From the NCBI GenBank assembly GCA_029624735.1, contig JARSSM010000019.1:186001-250000 (forward strand): a stretch of 64,000 nucleotides of DNA. The letters run 5' to 3'. Positions 29,900 through 39,411 of the stretch are shown in pieces; position 1 is the stretch's first letter, and the number at the start of each line of letters is the position of its first letter. The DNA comes from Defluviicoccus sp. Lineage in GTDB: Bacteria > Pseudomonadota > Alphaproteobacteria > Rhodospirillales > Defluviicoccaceae. The notes below the pieces were generated by a model. It was not told where the DNA came from and ran no database searches. It saw only the letters and a program-made list of their open reading frames with translations. A program made the translations under genes and the position numbers.

Positions 29900-32824
29900 A
29901 TGGCAACCATACCGGAAAGCTTCCTGACCGGGGCGAACGCGCCGTATATCGCTGAACTCTACAGCCGCTACATCGCCAATCCGGCGTCCGTCGACGCAAG
30001 CTGGGCGGCTTTCTTCCGCGAGCTGCGCGATGAAGCGCCTTCGGTTCTGGCCGAAGCCCGCGGCGCGACCTGGGCGTCGCGACCGGCGCTGATCGGCGGC
30101 AACGGCAGCGCACCGGCGCGGGCGACGGCGGCAACGGCAGGTCCGGCGGCCGTTCCAGCCTCGACAGCCCAGCCCTCGAAGAGCGAGATTCGCGCGGCAA
30201 CGCTCGACAGCGTGCGTGCGCTGATGCTGATCCGCGTCTACCGCGTCCGCGGCCATCTGATGGCGAACTTCGACCCCCTTGAGCTTGAGGGGGGCAAGTA
30301 CCATCCCGAGCTTGATCCCAAGACCTACGGCTTCACCGAGGCCGATCTCGACCGCCCGATCTTCATCGACAACATCCTGGGCCTTGAGACCGCAACCTTG
30401 CGGGAGATCCTTGCGATCCTCAAGGAGACCTACTGCGGGTCGATCGGTGTCGAGTTCATGCACATCCAGCATCCGGATGAGAAAGCGTGGATCCAGCAGC
30501 GGATCGAGAGCATCCACAACCAGACCCAATTCACTGTCAACGGCAAGCGGGCGATCTTCGAGCGGCTGGTGGAGGCTGAGGAGTTCGAGCAGTTCCTGCA
30601 TGTCAAGTTCACCGGCACCAAGCGCTTCGGCCTTGACGGCGGCGAGGCGACAGTGGCCGCGATCGAACAGATCTTGAAGCGCGGCAGCCAGTTGGGCGTG
30701 CGCGAGGTGATCGTCGGCATGGCGCATCGCGGCCGCCTCAACGTGCTCGCCAACGTCATGAAGAAGCCGTACGCAGCGATCTTCTCGGAGTTTCAGGGCC
30801 ACGCCGCCCACCCGGACGACGTTCAAGGGTCCGGTGACGTCAAGTACCACCTCGGCACCTCGGCCGACCGGGTCTTCGATGGCCAGGAAATCCATCTGTC
30901 GTTGAGTGCCAATCCCTCGCACCTGGAGGCGGTCGATCCGGTCGTCCTCGGCAAGGTCCGGGCGAAGCAGACACTGCTCGGCGATTCCCAGCGCAGCCAA
31001 GTGCTTGGCATCCTGCTGCACGGTGACGCCGCCATCGCCGGCCAGGGATTGGCAGCCGAGACGTTCGGCCTGTCCGAACTGAAGGGCTACCGTGTCGGCG
31101 GCACGATCCACTTCATCATCAACAACCAGATCGGCTTCACCACCAGTCCCGGCTACTCGCGCTCCTCGCCCTATCCCTCCGATGTCGCCAAGACCGTGCA
31201 GGCGCCGATCTTCCACGTCAACGGCGATGACCCGGAGGCCGTCGTGCATGTCGCCCGCATCGCCACCGAGTTCCGGCAGGAATTCAAGCGTGATGTCGTC
31301 GTCGACATGTTCTGCTACCGCCGCTTCGGCCACAACGAGGCCGACGAGCCGTCGTTCACGCAGCCGATCATGTACAAGGCCATCGCCAAACACCCGACGG
31401 CGCGGCAGATCTACGGCGAGCGCCTGGTCAGCGAAGGCGTGTTGACCAAGGACGAGGTCGACGGGATCGGCAGTTCGGTGCGCGCCCGGCTCGATCAGGC
31501 CTTTCAGTCGGCACAGACCTACAAGCAGAACCGCGCCGACTGGCTGCAAGGCAAGTGGAGCGGGCTCAAGACCTTGATTGGCGAGGAGGAGCTGCGCGAG
31601 GAGGAAACCTGGGTCTCGCTCGCCATGCTCCGCGAAGTGGGGCGCGCGATCTCCGAGCCGCCGGCAAATTTCAATGTCAACCGCAAGATCATGCGTGTCC
31701 TCGCGGCGAGGCGCGACATGATCGAGCGCGGCGAGGGCCTTGACTGGGCGATGGGTGAAGCGCTCGCGTTCGGCTCGCTGCTGGCGGAGGGCGTTCCGGT
31801 CCGTCTCTCGGGGCAGGACAGCGGGCGGGGCACCTTTTCACACCGCCACGCGGTGCTTGTCGATCAGGAGACCGAGGACCGCTACATCCCGCTCAACAAC
31901 GTAAGCGACAGTCAGGCCGCCTTCGAAGTCATCGACAGCCCGCTATCCGAGGCGGGCGTGCTCGGTTTCGAATACGGCTATACGCTGTCCGAGCCGGACG
32001 TACTGGTGCTGTGGGAGGCCCAGTTCGGCGACTTCGCCAACGGCGCGCAGGTCATCATCGATCAGTTCATCGCGTCGGGGGAATCGAAGTGGCTGCGGCT
32101 CTCTGGTCTCGTGATGCTGCTGCCGCACGGCTACGAGGGCCAAGGGCCGGAGCACTCCTCCGCCCGGCCAGAGCGCTATCTGCAGCTGTGTGCGGAGGAT
32201 AACCTGCAGGTTGTCAACTGCACTACCCCGGCCAACTATTTCCACGTGCTCCGGCGCCAGATCCGCCGCAACTTCCGCAAGCCGCTGATCGTCTTCTCGC
32301 CAAAGTCGCTGCTGCGGCACCGCTTGGCGATCTCGCCGTTGAGCGATTTCGGGCCGCAGTCGCGCTTCCAACGTGTCATCACCGAAACCGATCCCTTGGC
32401 CGGGGACGCCGAGGTGCGCCGGATCGTCTTCTGCAGCGGCAAGGTCTACTACGACCTCGTGAAGGAGCGCCGTGACCGCGGTATCAACGATGTCGCGGTA
32501 TTGCGGGTCGAGCAGCTCTATCCCTGGCCACGCTTGAGGGTCATGGCGGAGATCAGCCGTTATCAGAATGCGGAAGTCGTCTGGTGCCAGGAGGAGCCGG
32601 CCAACATGGGCGGCTGGATGTTCGTGCTGCCGCGGTTGACGAATATTCTCGATGAGCTGAAGCGCGACCAGCGGGTGCCCGCCTACGCCGGCCGAAAGGC
32701 GTCGGCGTCACCGGCAACGGGCCTGCTCAAGACCCACGAGGCCGAGCAGCGCCGGCTGGTCGAGTATGCACTGGCGACCGCCATTGATGCCATTCCGCAG
32801 CCGTTCCGACGGCCGGTCAGCTGA
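29900..32824 (+). CDS. sucA: 2-oxoglutarate dehydrogenase E1 component
   Basis: SucA decarboxylates 2-oxoglutarate with thiamine diphosphate and passes succinyl to SucB. The 974-residue protein has the start TIPESFLTGANAPYIAELYS, active-site HRGRLNVLANVM, the ThDP/metal region ILLHGDAAIAGQG to FIINNQIGF, and the C-terminal HSSARPERYLQLC. ATG 29900 was preferred to the in-frame GTG at 29894, because family proteins start with this segment. Residues 55-100 form an Ala/Pro-rich linker before the catalytic core. Confidence 0.97.
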   Translation: MATIPESFLTGANAPYIAELYSRYIANPASVDASWAAFFRELRDEAPSVLAEARGATWASRPALIGGNGSAPARATAATAGPAAVPASTAQPSKSEIRAATLDSVRALMLIRVYRVRGHLMANFDPLELEGGKYHPELDPKTYGFTEADLDRPIFIDNILGLETATLREILAILKETYCGSIGVEFMHIQHPDEKAWIQQRIESIHNQTQFTVNGKRAIFERLVEAEEFEQFLHVKFTGTKRFGLDGGEATVAAIEQILKRGSQLGVREVIVGMAHRGRLNVLANVMKKPYAAIFSEFQGHAAHPDDVQGSGDVKYHLGTSADRVFDGQEIHLSLSANPSHLEAVDPVVLGKVRAKQTLLGDSQRSQVLGILLHGDAAIAGQGLAAETFGLSELKGYRVGGTIHFIINNQIGFTTSPGYSRSSPYPSDVAKTVQAPIFHVNGDDPEAVVHVARIATEFRQEFKRDVVVDMFCYRRFGHNEADEPSFTQPIMYKAIAKHPTARQIYGERLVSEGVLTKDEVDGIGSSVRARLDQAFQSAQTYKQNRADWLQGKWSGLKTLIGEEELREEETWVSLAMLREVGRAISEPPANFNVNRKIMRVLAARRDMIERGEGLDWAMGEALAFGSLLAEGVPVRLSGQDSGRGTFSHRHAVLVDQETEDRYIPLNNVSDSQAAFEVIDSPLSEAGVLGFEYGYTLSEPDVLVLWEAQFGDFANGAQVIIDQFIASGESKWLRLSGLVMLLPHGYEGQGPEHSSARPERYLQLCAEDNLQVVNCTTPANYFHVLRRQIRRNFRKPLIVFSPKSLLRHRLAISPLSDFGPQSRFQRVITETDPLAGDAEVRRIVFCSGKVYYDLVKERRDRGINDVAVLRVEQLYPWPRLRVMAEISRYQNAEVVWCQEEPANMGGWMFVLPRLTNILDELKRDQRVPAYAGRKASASPATGLLKTHEAEQRRLVEYALATAIDAIPQPFRRPVS

Positions 32825-32844
32825 GAACGGGAGCGGGAAACCCC

Positions 32845-34116
32845 ATGTCGATCGATATCGTGGTGCCGACGCTGGGCGAGTCGGTAACGGAAGCGACGGT
32901 TGCAAAGTGGCTGAAAGCCCAAGGCGAAGCGGTCCGGGTTGACGAGCCGCTGGTCGAGCTCGAAACCGACAAGGTGACCGTCGAGGTGCCATCGCCGGTT
33001 GCAGGTGTGCTGGCCGAGATCAGCGCCGCCGCCGGCGCCGATGTCGCCGTCGGTGCCATCCTCGGCCGTATCAATGAGGGCGCGGCGGCGCAACCGGCGG
33101 CAGCCGCACCAGTTGCGCCGGCTCCAGCCGCACCGGCGCCCACCGCGACACCGGCTGTGGCTGCACCGCCGCCAGCGGCACCGGTCGCCATGGTCACCGA
33201 TACGACCCTATCGCCAGCCGTGCGCAAGCTGATCGAGGAAAACCGCCTCGATCCGGCCGCGATCAAGGCCTCGGGCAAGGATGGCCGGCTCACCAAGGGC
33301 GACGTTCTCGCTCACCTGGAAGCGCGGGCTGCCGCAGCTTCGGCCGTGATCGAGGAACGCAGCGCCGCCGCCGACGCGGTCGCAGCGCCAGCAGTGCCGC
33401 CGGCGCCCGCCTCGCCACGCGAGGAGCGGGTGCGGATGACCCAGCTCCGGCGGATGGTGGCACAGCGGCTGAAAGAAGCCCAAAACACCGCGGCGATGCT
33501 CACGACCTTCAACGAGATCGATATGAGCGCCGCCAACGCCTTGCGCAGCCAGTACCGCGACGCGTTCGAGAAAAGGCACGGTGTCCGCCTGGGCGTGATG
33601 TCAATCTTCGTCAAGGCCTGCGTGACGGCACTGAAGGAGTTTCCGGCCGTCAACGCCGAGATCCACGGCGACGACATCGTCTACAAGAACCACTACGACA
33701 TCGCGATCGCGGTCGCCTCGCCGCAGGGGCTGGTCGTTCCGGTTGTGCGTGATGCCGATCAGTTGTCGTTCGCCGGCATCGAGACGGCGATTGCCACGTT
33801 CGCCAAGCGCGCACGCGAAGGCGCGCTCGCGATCGAGGACATGCAGGGCGGCACGTTTACGATCACCAACGGCGGCGTGTTCGGCTCGCTGATGTCAACC
33901 CCGATCATCAACCCGCCGCAGTCGGGCATCCTCGGCATGCACAAGGTCCAGCAGCGGCCGATGGTGCTGGCGGACGGCTCGATTGAAGCGCGGCCAATGA
34001 TGTATGTGGCGCTCAGCTACGATCACCGCATCATCGATGGCCGGGAGGCCGTCTCCTTCCTGGTGCGGGTCAAGGAATGCGTCGAGGATCCACAGCGCAT
34101 CCTCATCGAGACCTGA
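32845..34116 (+). CDS. sucB: Dihydrolipoyl succinyltransferase (2-oxoglutarate dehydrogenase E2)
   Basis: A 423-residue E2. The lipoyl domain holds the lipoylated lysine in ELETDKVTVEVPSP. An Ala/Pro linker (about residues 80-115) and the E3-binding domain (LSPAVRKLIEENRLDPAAI) follow, then the catalytic domain ending in SYDHRIIDGREAVSFLV with active-site His and Asp. It is 20 nt downstream of sucA, starting with ATG 32845 after GGGAGCGGG. It forms the core of the complex that makes succinyl-CoA, which also feeds HemA. Confidence 0.97.
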   Translation: MSIDIVVPTLGESVTEATVAKWLKAQGEAVRVDEPLVELETDKVTVEVPSPVAGVLAEISAAAGADVAVGAILGRINEGAAAQPAAAAPVAPAPAAPAPTATPAVAAPPPAAPVAMVTDTTLSPAVRKLIEENRLDPAAIKASGKDGRLTKGDVLAHLEARAAAASAVIEERSAAADAVAAPAVPPAPASPREERVRMTQLRRMVAQRLKEAQNTAAMLTTFNEIDMSAANALRSQYRDAFEKRHGVRLGVMSIFVKACVTALKEFPAVNAEIHGDDIVYKNHYDIAIAVASPQGLVVPVVRDADQLSFAGIETAIATFAKRAREGALAIEDMQGGTFTITNGGVFGSLMSTPIINPPQSGILGMHKVQQRPMVLADGSIEARPMMYVALSYDHRIIDGREAVSFLVRVKECVEDPQRILIET

Positions 34117-34157
34117 TCCCGCCGCGCGCGCGGGCATTCAACGACAGGACGGCGGGC

Positions 34158-35570
34158 ATGGCGAACGACGCTTACGATCTGATCGTCATCGGCGGCGGCC
34201 CCGGCGGTTACGTGGCCGCCATCCGCGCCGCCCAACTCGGCATGCGGGTCGGCTGCATCGAGAAGCGGGCGACGCTCGGCGGAACCTGCCTCAACGTCGG
34301 CTGCATTCCGTCGAAGGCGCTCCTGCAATCCTCCCACTTCTTCGAGGAGGCCGGCCACGGCTTTGGCCAGCACGGCATCGCGATTGGTGCGCTCGCCCTC
34401 GACTTGCCCGCGATGATGGCGCGCAAGACCAAGGTCGTGCACGAGCTGACGCAAGGCATTGCGTTTCTGTTCCGCAAGAACAAGGTCGACCACCTGTACG
34501 GCACCGGCACCCTTGTGGCAGCCGGTCAGGTGACGTTCGCACCCGAGAGCGGCGGCGAGACGCGCCTGCTCACCGCTTCCCGGATCCTGATCGCGACTGG
34601 CTCCGACGTCGCTTCGATCCCCGGGGTCACCATCGACGAAGAGCGGATCGTGAGTTCGACCGGCGCGCTGGCGCTGGCGCAGGTGCCGAAGCGCTTGATC
34701 GTCATCGGCGGCGGCGCGATCGGCATCGAACTGGGCTCGGTCTGGCGGCGGCTGGGTGCGAAGGTCGTCGTCATCGAGTTCCTCGACCAGATCCTGGCCG
34801 GCACGGACGGCGAGATCGCGAAGACGATGCTGCGCATCCTGCAAAAGCAGGGGCTGGGGTTCAAACTCGCGAGCAAGGTTACCGCCGCCGCCACGTCCGA
34901 AGAAGGCGTCAGCCTCACGGTGGAGCCGGTCAAGGGCGGCGCTCAGGAGACGCTGGCCGCCGACATTGTGCTGGTTTCGGTCGGCCGGCGCCCGTGCACC
35001 GATGGCCTTGGCCTGGATGCGGTCGGCGTCAAGCGCGACAGCCGTGGTTTCGTCGTCGTCGATCACGCGTTTGCGACCAGCGTTACCGGCATCTATGCGA
35101 TTGGCGATGTCATCGGCGGCAAGATGCTGGCGCACAAGGCGGAGGAAGAGGGCATCGCCGCGGTCGAGCTGATGGCGGGCCAGGCCGGGCACGTGAATTA
35201 CGAGGCCATCCCGGCGATCGTCTACACCTGGCCCGAGGTCGCTTCCGTTGGCCGGACGGAGGAGCAGTTGAAGACCGATGGGATCGCCTACCGCGTCGGC
35301 AAATTCCCCTTCACCGCCAATTCGCGCGCCCGCTGCAACGCCGATGCCGACGGCTTGGTCAAGCTCATCGCCGATGCCAAGACCGACCGCCTCCTGGGCG
35401 GCCACATCGTTGGCCCGGAGGCCGGCGACCTCATCCAGGAGGTGGTGACGGCGATGGAGTTCGGCGGCTCGGCCGAGGACCTGGCGCGCACCAGCCACGG
35501 CCACCCCGGCCTTTCGGAGGCGATCAAGGAGGCGGCACTCGCCGTCGCCGGCCGCGCCATCCATATTTGA
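34158..35570 (+). CDS. lpd: Dihydrolipoyl dehydrogenase (E3)
   Basis: The 470-residue flavoprotein reoxidises dihydrolipoyl groups of the 2-oxoglutarate complex. FAD loop LIVIGGGPGGYVAAIRAAQL, redox disulfide GGTCLNVGCIPSK and NAD loop LIVIGGGAIGIELGSVW are intact. The C-terminal active-site segment reads TSHGHPGLSEAI rather than the common CHAHPTLSEA, but the catalytic His is kept. It is 41 nt downstream of sucB, in the same operon. ATG 34158 is the family start. Confidence 0.96.
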   Translation: MANDAYDLIVIGGGPGGYVAAIRAAQLGMRVGCIEKRATLGGTCLNVGCIPSKALLQSSHFFEEAGHGFGQHGIAIGALALDLPAMMARKTKVVHELTQGIAFLFRKNKVDHLYGTGTLVAAGQVTFAPESGGETRLLTASRILIATGSDVASIPGVTIDEERIVSSTGALALAQVPKRLIVIGGGAIGIELGSVWRRLGAKVVVIEFLDQILAGTDGEIAKTMLRILQKQGLGFKLASKVTAAATSEEGVSLTVEPVKGGAQETLAADIVLVSVGRRPCTDGLGLDAVGVKRDSRGFVVVDHAFATSVTGIYAIGDVIGGKMLAHKAEEEGIAAVELMAGQAGHVNYEAIPAIVYTWPEVASVGRTEEQLKTDGIAYRVGKFPFTANSRARCNADADGLVKLIADAKTDRLLGGHIVGPEAGDLIQEVVTAMEFGGSAEDLARTSHGHPGLSEAIKEAALAVAGRAIHI

Positions 35571-35585
35571 GCCGTCTTGAGCCCT

Positions 35586-35612
35586 GCGGGCGCGGCCTCT
35601 CGCCGCACCCGC
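35586..35612. terminator. Hairpin between convergent lpd and TAXI-protein genes
   Basis: GCGGGCGCGGC (35586-35596) pairs with GCCGCACCCGC (35602-35612), with one mismatch, around a CTCTC loop. No T-tract follows. The position, just after lpd and just before the convergent gene end, supports a bidirectional termination role. Confidence 0.5.
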
Positions 35613-35628
35613 GAGCGCGCATCCTGCC

Positions 35629-36516
35629 TTACGGCCGGAACATCACCTTGAGCGCGTTCTTGGTCGCGCCGGTGAGTTCGTCCTTGATCTCGGCGGAAAG
35701 CGTCTTGTCAGCAATCACCACCGCTTCCATCGAGACGGTGGCAATGTCGCGCCGCCCATTCGGCTTGATGTTGGGATAGGTGCCTTCCGGGATCGGCGCG
35801 AAGGTGAACAAAGGCTTGCCGGCCCAGTTCTTGACGTTTTTCAGGTCCCGGTCATCGGCTTTGGCGAGGGTGAGCGTTTCGCCGTAGTTGTCGTTCAGGA
35901 AAAGCGTCGACTTGGACTTCAAGCCGGAGATCACCACCATGCAGGCCTTGGGATCACTCTCGACCGTCGCTGCCGCGCGCTTCATCGTGTCCGCAACCAC
36001 GGTCGGCACCGGTTCGTAGGTCTTGTCCTCGGCAACAAGATTGTTCCAGAAGATCCAGGGGCCCGACCCTTGAGCGCCCAAGATGACAAGCGCATCCTTC
36101 TTGCCGCGCAAGTCCGTGATGCGGTCGACGCCTGAATCCTTGTTGCAGTAGAGGTGCACGTACTCGGGGTGCGCCTTGGATATGAACTCCGCATCGAGGC
36201 TCTTGCCGCTTTGGCGCTTGAAGACCGTGAGGCCGTCAGGCTGCACGACCGCAACCTGGCAAGCGCCGGCAGCCAAGCGTTCGAGGTTGTCGAGTGTGCC
36301 CTCGGTGTTGACGATCTCGAGTTCGGCCGAGCGGACATAGGTCCGCATGGTCTTGCCGAGTTCCTCGTACTTGCCGTCCTTCTGGCCGGTGCAGAACGTG
36401 ACCTTCGGCTTGGCCGGTTTCGCCGGTGCCTGGGCGTAGACGTCCGGCGCGGCGGTGGCGAGGCCGGTCAGCAGGCCAAGGATTGCGAGCACAGTGAAGG
36501 CAGGGCGCAGGGACAT
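35629..36516 (-). CDS. TAXI-family TRAP-type solute-binding protein (orphan)
   Basis: The 295-residue protein has a signal peptide (FTVLAILGLLTGLATAAP, cut near VYAQA). It resembles the TAXI/NMT1-like class of periplasmic binding proteins: CTGQKDGKYEELGKTMR, VNTEGTLDNLERLAAGACQV, VVQPDGLTVFKR. Such proteins capture small anions or amino acids for TRAP transporters. No TRAP membrane subunits are adjacent, so it may work with a remote permease or act as a sensor. It is convergent with lpd; an unrelated MFS gene lies upstream on the same strand. Confidence 0.75.
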   Translation of the reverse strand: MSLRPAFTVLAILGLLTGLATAAPDVYAQAPAKPAKPKVTFCTGQKDGKYEELGKTMRTYVRSAELEIVNTEGTLDNLERLAAGACQVAVVQPDGLTVFKRQSGKSLDAEFISKAHPEYVHLYCNKDSGVDRITDLRGKKDALVILGAQGSGPWIFWNNLVAEDKTYEPVPTVVADTMKRAAATVESDPKACMVVISGLKSKSTLFLNDNYGETLTLAKADDRDLKNVKNWAGKPLFTFAPIPEGTYPNIKPNGRRDIATVSMEAVVIADKTLSAEIKDELTGATKNALKVMFRP

Positions 36517-36636
36517 CGATGAGCCTCACGGAATGGGAAAGGGGTACGGGTCGGTCGCGCGAGCGCCTGCGGGCTGAGTTGACGAACACGACGGCGGGTT
36601 TTCACCCGCTTCTGCGCGATCATCTTTGCACATTTT

Positions 36637-37917
36637 TCAGCCGCCGTCTCGGCTCACCCTTTCGCGCGGACGGCCGAGCGTCAATGCCAGCGGGCCGATG
36701 AGGCCAACGAGGGCCAGCGCCGCAAACGCAATCCACCAGGCGAACGCGTCATCAGCACCGCCGGCCCGGTCGAGGACGAGGCCGAACACGACCGGACCGA
36801 TGCCGGCACAGCCGAAGCCAATGGCGGCATGGACGGCCATGGTGGCGCCGCGGCGTCCAGGCTCGGCGACAGCGACCGCGCCGGCGGTGAGCGTCGCCGA
36901 GTCGAGCATGATCAGCGCCGTGTAGGCGAGGCTTGCCGCCACGAGTACGGGATAGGTCAGGCCCGGCGTAACGCCGATCGAGAGCGCGCAGACCGCCGTG
37001 GCGGCCATGATGCCGGCAACGGCGCGCTTGCGGCCCACGCGTTCGGCCAACTCGTTGCCACCGATGCTGGCGGCCATCGCGACAAGTCCACTCACCGTCG
37101 CGACGGTGGTGGGCGCCGGCCAGGGTGCCTGCGCCAACTTCAGCGTGCCGATACCGAAGGTGAGGAACGCGACCATCCACGAACGCCAAACGAAAAGTTC
37201 CCAGCAATGGGCGCCGTAGGCGAGCACGTACGCCATCGCGCCGCGGTTCGCGAACACGGCTGGCAGGCCCGCAAGGCGGGTGGGCGCCGCTGCTGCCGCA
37301 GCCGGCCTTACCGCCGGCAGGCACACAACGACGGCGGCCGCGCCGACCGCCGCAAGTGCAGCGGCCGCGAACGTCGCCTGCCAGCCGAACTGGGCCGTCA
37401 CTTCGCCGGCGAGAAAGAATGAAGCGGCGGTGCCGAGGCTGAAGCACGAGGTGTAGAGCGCCACCGCGCGCGACTGTCGCTCGCCCCGATAGCGGTCGAC
37501 CAGCACCTTGAGGCCGGGCATGTAGGTGGCGGCAAGGCCGAGGCCGGCGAGCAGGCGAAAGACGAGTCCGCTCGCGAAGCCCGATGCAAGCCACGCGAAG
37601 CCTGCCGACGACAAGGCGGTGACGAGCGCACCCGCCACATAGATGCGCCGCGCATCGATACGGTCGGTGGCAGTGAGTAGCGGCGGTGCGCCAAGGGCGT
37701 AAGCGGCGAAGGAAATGCCAGCGAGCCACCCGGCTTCAGCGTTCGAGAGGCCCCACTCCTGGACGAACGACGGCAACAGCGCCGGAAAGGCGAACACGCC
37801 CGTCATTGTCAGGACTTCTGCCAGGCACACGACGGCGATCAGGCGGCGAGATGTCAGCGCCAGGTCAGCGCCTCCTGCTGCGCCGTGGTGCCGGCCGGAC
37901 CGCTCACGGGTGTGCAC
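36637..37917 (-). CDS. MFS transporter, part of the arsenic operon
   Basis: A 426-residue, 12-helix major facilitator protein ([56 protein letters not shown]). The substrate is unknown. The start GTG at 37917 lies inside a copy of the acr3 3' end whose stop (37904-37906) overlaps the MFS start by 14 nt. This shows it was once directly downstream of acr3 in an arsR-arsC-acr3-MFS operon, so arsenic-compound export is a reasonable inference. It is now about 1.5 kb from the intact acr3, separated by the Fic insert, and its expression may be altered. Confidence 0.8.
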   Translation of the reverse strand: MHTRERSGRHHGAAGGADLALTSRRLIAVVCLAEVLTMTGVFAFPALLPSFVQEWGLSNAEAGWLAGISFAAYALGAPPLLTATDRIDARRIYVAGALVTALSSAGFAWLASGFASGLVFRLLAGLGLAATYMPGLKVLVDRYRGERQSRAVALYTSCFSLGTAASFFLAGEVTAQFGWQATFAAAALAAVGAAAVVVCLPAVRPAAAAAAPTRLAGLPAVFANRGAMAYVLAYGAHCWELFVWRSWMVAFLTFGIGTLKLAQAPWPAPTTVATVSGLVAMAASIGGNELAERVGRKRAVAGIMAATAVCALSIGVTPGLTYPVLVAASLAYTALIMLDSATLTAGAVAVAEPGRRGATMAVHAAIGFGCAGIGPVVFGLVLDRAGGADDAFAWWIAFAALALVGLIGPLALTLGRPRERVSRDGG

Positions 37918-38090
37918 ACGCGCGGACGCCGCGCTCGTACCAGGCCTTGGTCCGCCGCGTGATCGAAACCACCGAGAGCATCACCGGCACCTCCACCAGT
38001 ACGCCGACAACGGTCGCCAGCGCCGCGCCCGAATTGAAGCCGAACAGGACAATAGCCGTTGCGACCGCGAGTTCGAAGAAATTCGAGGCA
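37903..38090. repeat. Left copy of ~187-bp direct repeat (acr3 3'-end fragment)
   Basis: This 188-bp segment is nearly identical to 39425-39610: two base substitutions (37966 and 38087 here) and one two-base indel in a GTGCAC(AC) stretch. In minus-strand reading it encodes the last ~60 residues of Acr3, ending GVRACAHP and a stop. It is not linked to an acr3 5' part, so as a gene it is a remnant. It flanks the Fic insert on the left. Confidence 0.95.
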
Positions 38091-38235
38091 GCCGGGCGCT
38101 TTGAAGGGATGTCGTTGTGGCAGCCAGTCCTTGAGCACGTGGCCATTGACCGCTTTGTGCGCAAAGATACGTTGTAAAACGACTTGCAGTCATTTATTAT
38201 CTGATATACGGTGGTTTGCAAAATGGATATGTGGC

Positions 38236-39384
38236 ATGTTGTACACCTGCCGTTCGCTTGCCACGGACGAAAGACGCGCACTCGATAAGGTCGCCGAAAT
38301 GCGGGGCCAGTTGCGGTACGCCGTGGTGCAGGAGCCTCGTCGTTGGACAGGGCTCCTCGCTCGAATAACCCGCGCACGCGCCCTCCGCACGTCAAACAGT
38401 ATTGAGGGAATCAATGTCTCTGCCGAGGACGCGATGGCCGCGGTAGACAATGAAGACCCGGCTGAAACGGACAAGCCCAGTTGGCAGGCGGTTCTCGGCT
38501 ACCAAGCCGCCATGGACTACATCCTGCAGCGATGTCGCGACTCCCGTTTTCGCTTTACGAAAGACGTCATCCTGGCCGTGCACTTTATGATTTCCCAGCA
38601 TGATCTGCAGGCCAATCCGGGCAATTTTAGGCCAGGGTGGGTTGGCGTCCGCAACTCCCACACCGGGGAGATTGTTCATGAAGGCGTTGACCGAGACCAA
38701 CTTGAGCCGCTGGTGGACGAACTGATCGACTACATGAATAGCAACCAGGCCGAATCGGTGATGCTCAAGGCCGCAATGGCTCACCTGAACCTGGCCCTGC
38801 TTCACCCTTTCTCGGATGGAAACGGGCGGACTGCACGTTGCCTGCAAACGGCCGTGCTGGCTAGCGAAGGCATTGTTGCACCCATTTTTTCCAGCATTGA
38901 GGAATACATCGGCCGGAACCAGCAAGAATACTATGATGTATTGGCGCAGGTAGGCGGGGGCGGGTGGCATCCCGAAAGGGACTGCAAACCTTGGGTGCGC
39001 TATTGCATAACCGGACATTATCGGCAGGCACAGACGCTATTGCGTCGAACCAAAGAAATTGAACACCTGTATGAAGAACTTCTGCAGATTGTCAGGCGGA
39101 ATGGGTTGCCTGAGCGTACGACACTTGGATTGCTCGAAGCTGCCATCGGCCACCGAGTACGCAATGCCTCTTACAGGGTGAGCGCAGATGTCTCGAATAA
39201 CTTGGCGAGCCGTGATCTAAAGGCCCTCGTGGATTCTGGCTTGCTGGTTGCTGAAGGAGAGAAGCGCGGGCGATACTATATCGCCAGCGTTGAAATCAAG
39301 GCGCTGCGAGCAAGGACACGTCTCTTAAAGAGACTAGACGACCCATTTGCAATCCCTGAGTCGGCGCAGCCATCACTGTTTTGA
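38236..39384 (+). CDS. Fic-family protein with N-terminal inhibitory helix and C-terminal winged helix
   Basis: Fic proteins transfer AMP or related groups to target proteins. The catalytic motif is intact: [12 protein letters not shown], about residues 190-201. SNSIEG (about 53-58) matches the inhibitory (S/T)xxxE(G/N) motif, placed N-terminally as in class II, self-inhibited Fic enzymes. The C-terminal region ([36 protein letters not shown]) looks like a winged helix-turn-helix, so DNA binding or autoregulation is plausible. Base composition is visibly less GC-rich than the neighbours and no partner antitoxin gene is seen. The start is uncertain: ATG 38236 is in frame, but an ATG at 38223 reads [12 protein letters not shown], a better Fic-like N-terminus, one frame away. 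A 12-bp palindrome (39386-39397) follows the stop. Confidence 0.85.
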   Translation: MLYTCRSLATDERRALDKVAEMRGQLRYAVVQEPRRWTGLLARITRARALRTSNSIEGINVSAEDAMAAVDNEDPAETDKPSWQAVLGYQAAMDYILQRCRDSRFRFTKDVILAVHFMISQHDLQANPGNFRPGWVGVRNSHTGEIVHEGVDRDQLEPLVDELIDYMNSNQAESVMLKAAMAHLNLALLHPFSDGNGRTARCLQTAVLASEGIVAPIFSSIEEYIGRNQQEYYDVLAQVGGGGWHPERDCKPWVRYCITGHYRQAQTLLRRTKEIEHLYEELLQIVRRNGLPERTTLGLLEAAIGHRVRNASYRVSADVSNNLASRDLKALVDSGLLVAEGEKRGRYYIASVEIKALRARTRLLKRLDDPFAIPESAQPSLF

Positions 39385-39411
39385 GCTTCGGCCGAAGATA
39401 GTTTTCGGATC

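Noticed and set aside
29891..31549. Long open frame on the minus strand opposite sucA
   Set aside because: It mirrors the codon structure of sucA, has no recognisable domain, and sucA is certain on the plus strand.
34004..35779. 591-codon plus-strand frame overlapping lpd
   Set aside because: It is out of frame with lpd and yields Arg/Gly/Pro-rich sequence without motifs.
38236..39384. Fic/antitoxin toxin-antitoxin pair
   Set aside because: No antitoxin gene is found on either side; the inhibitory motif is inside the Fic protein itself.
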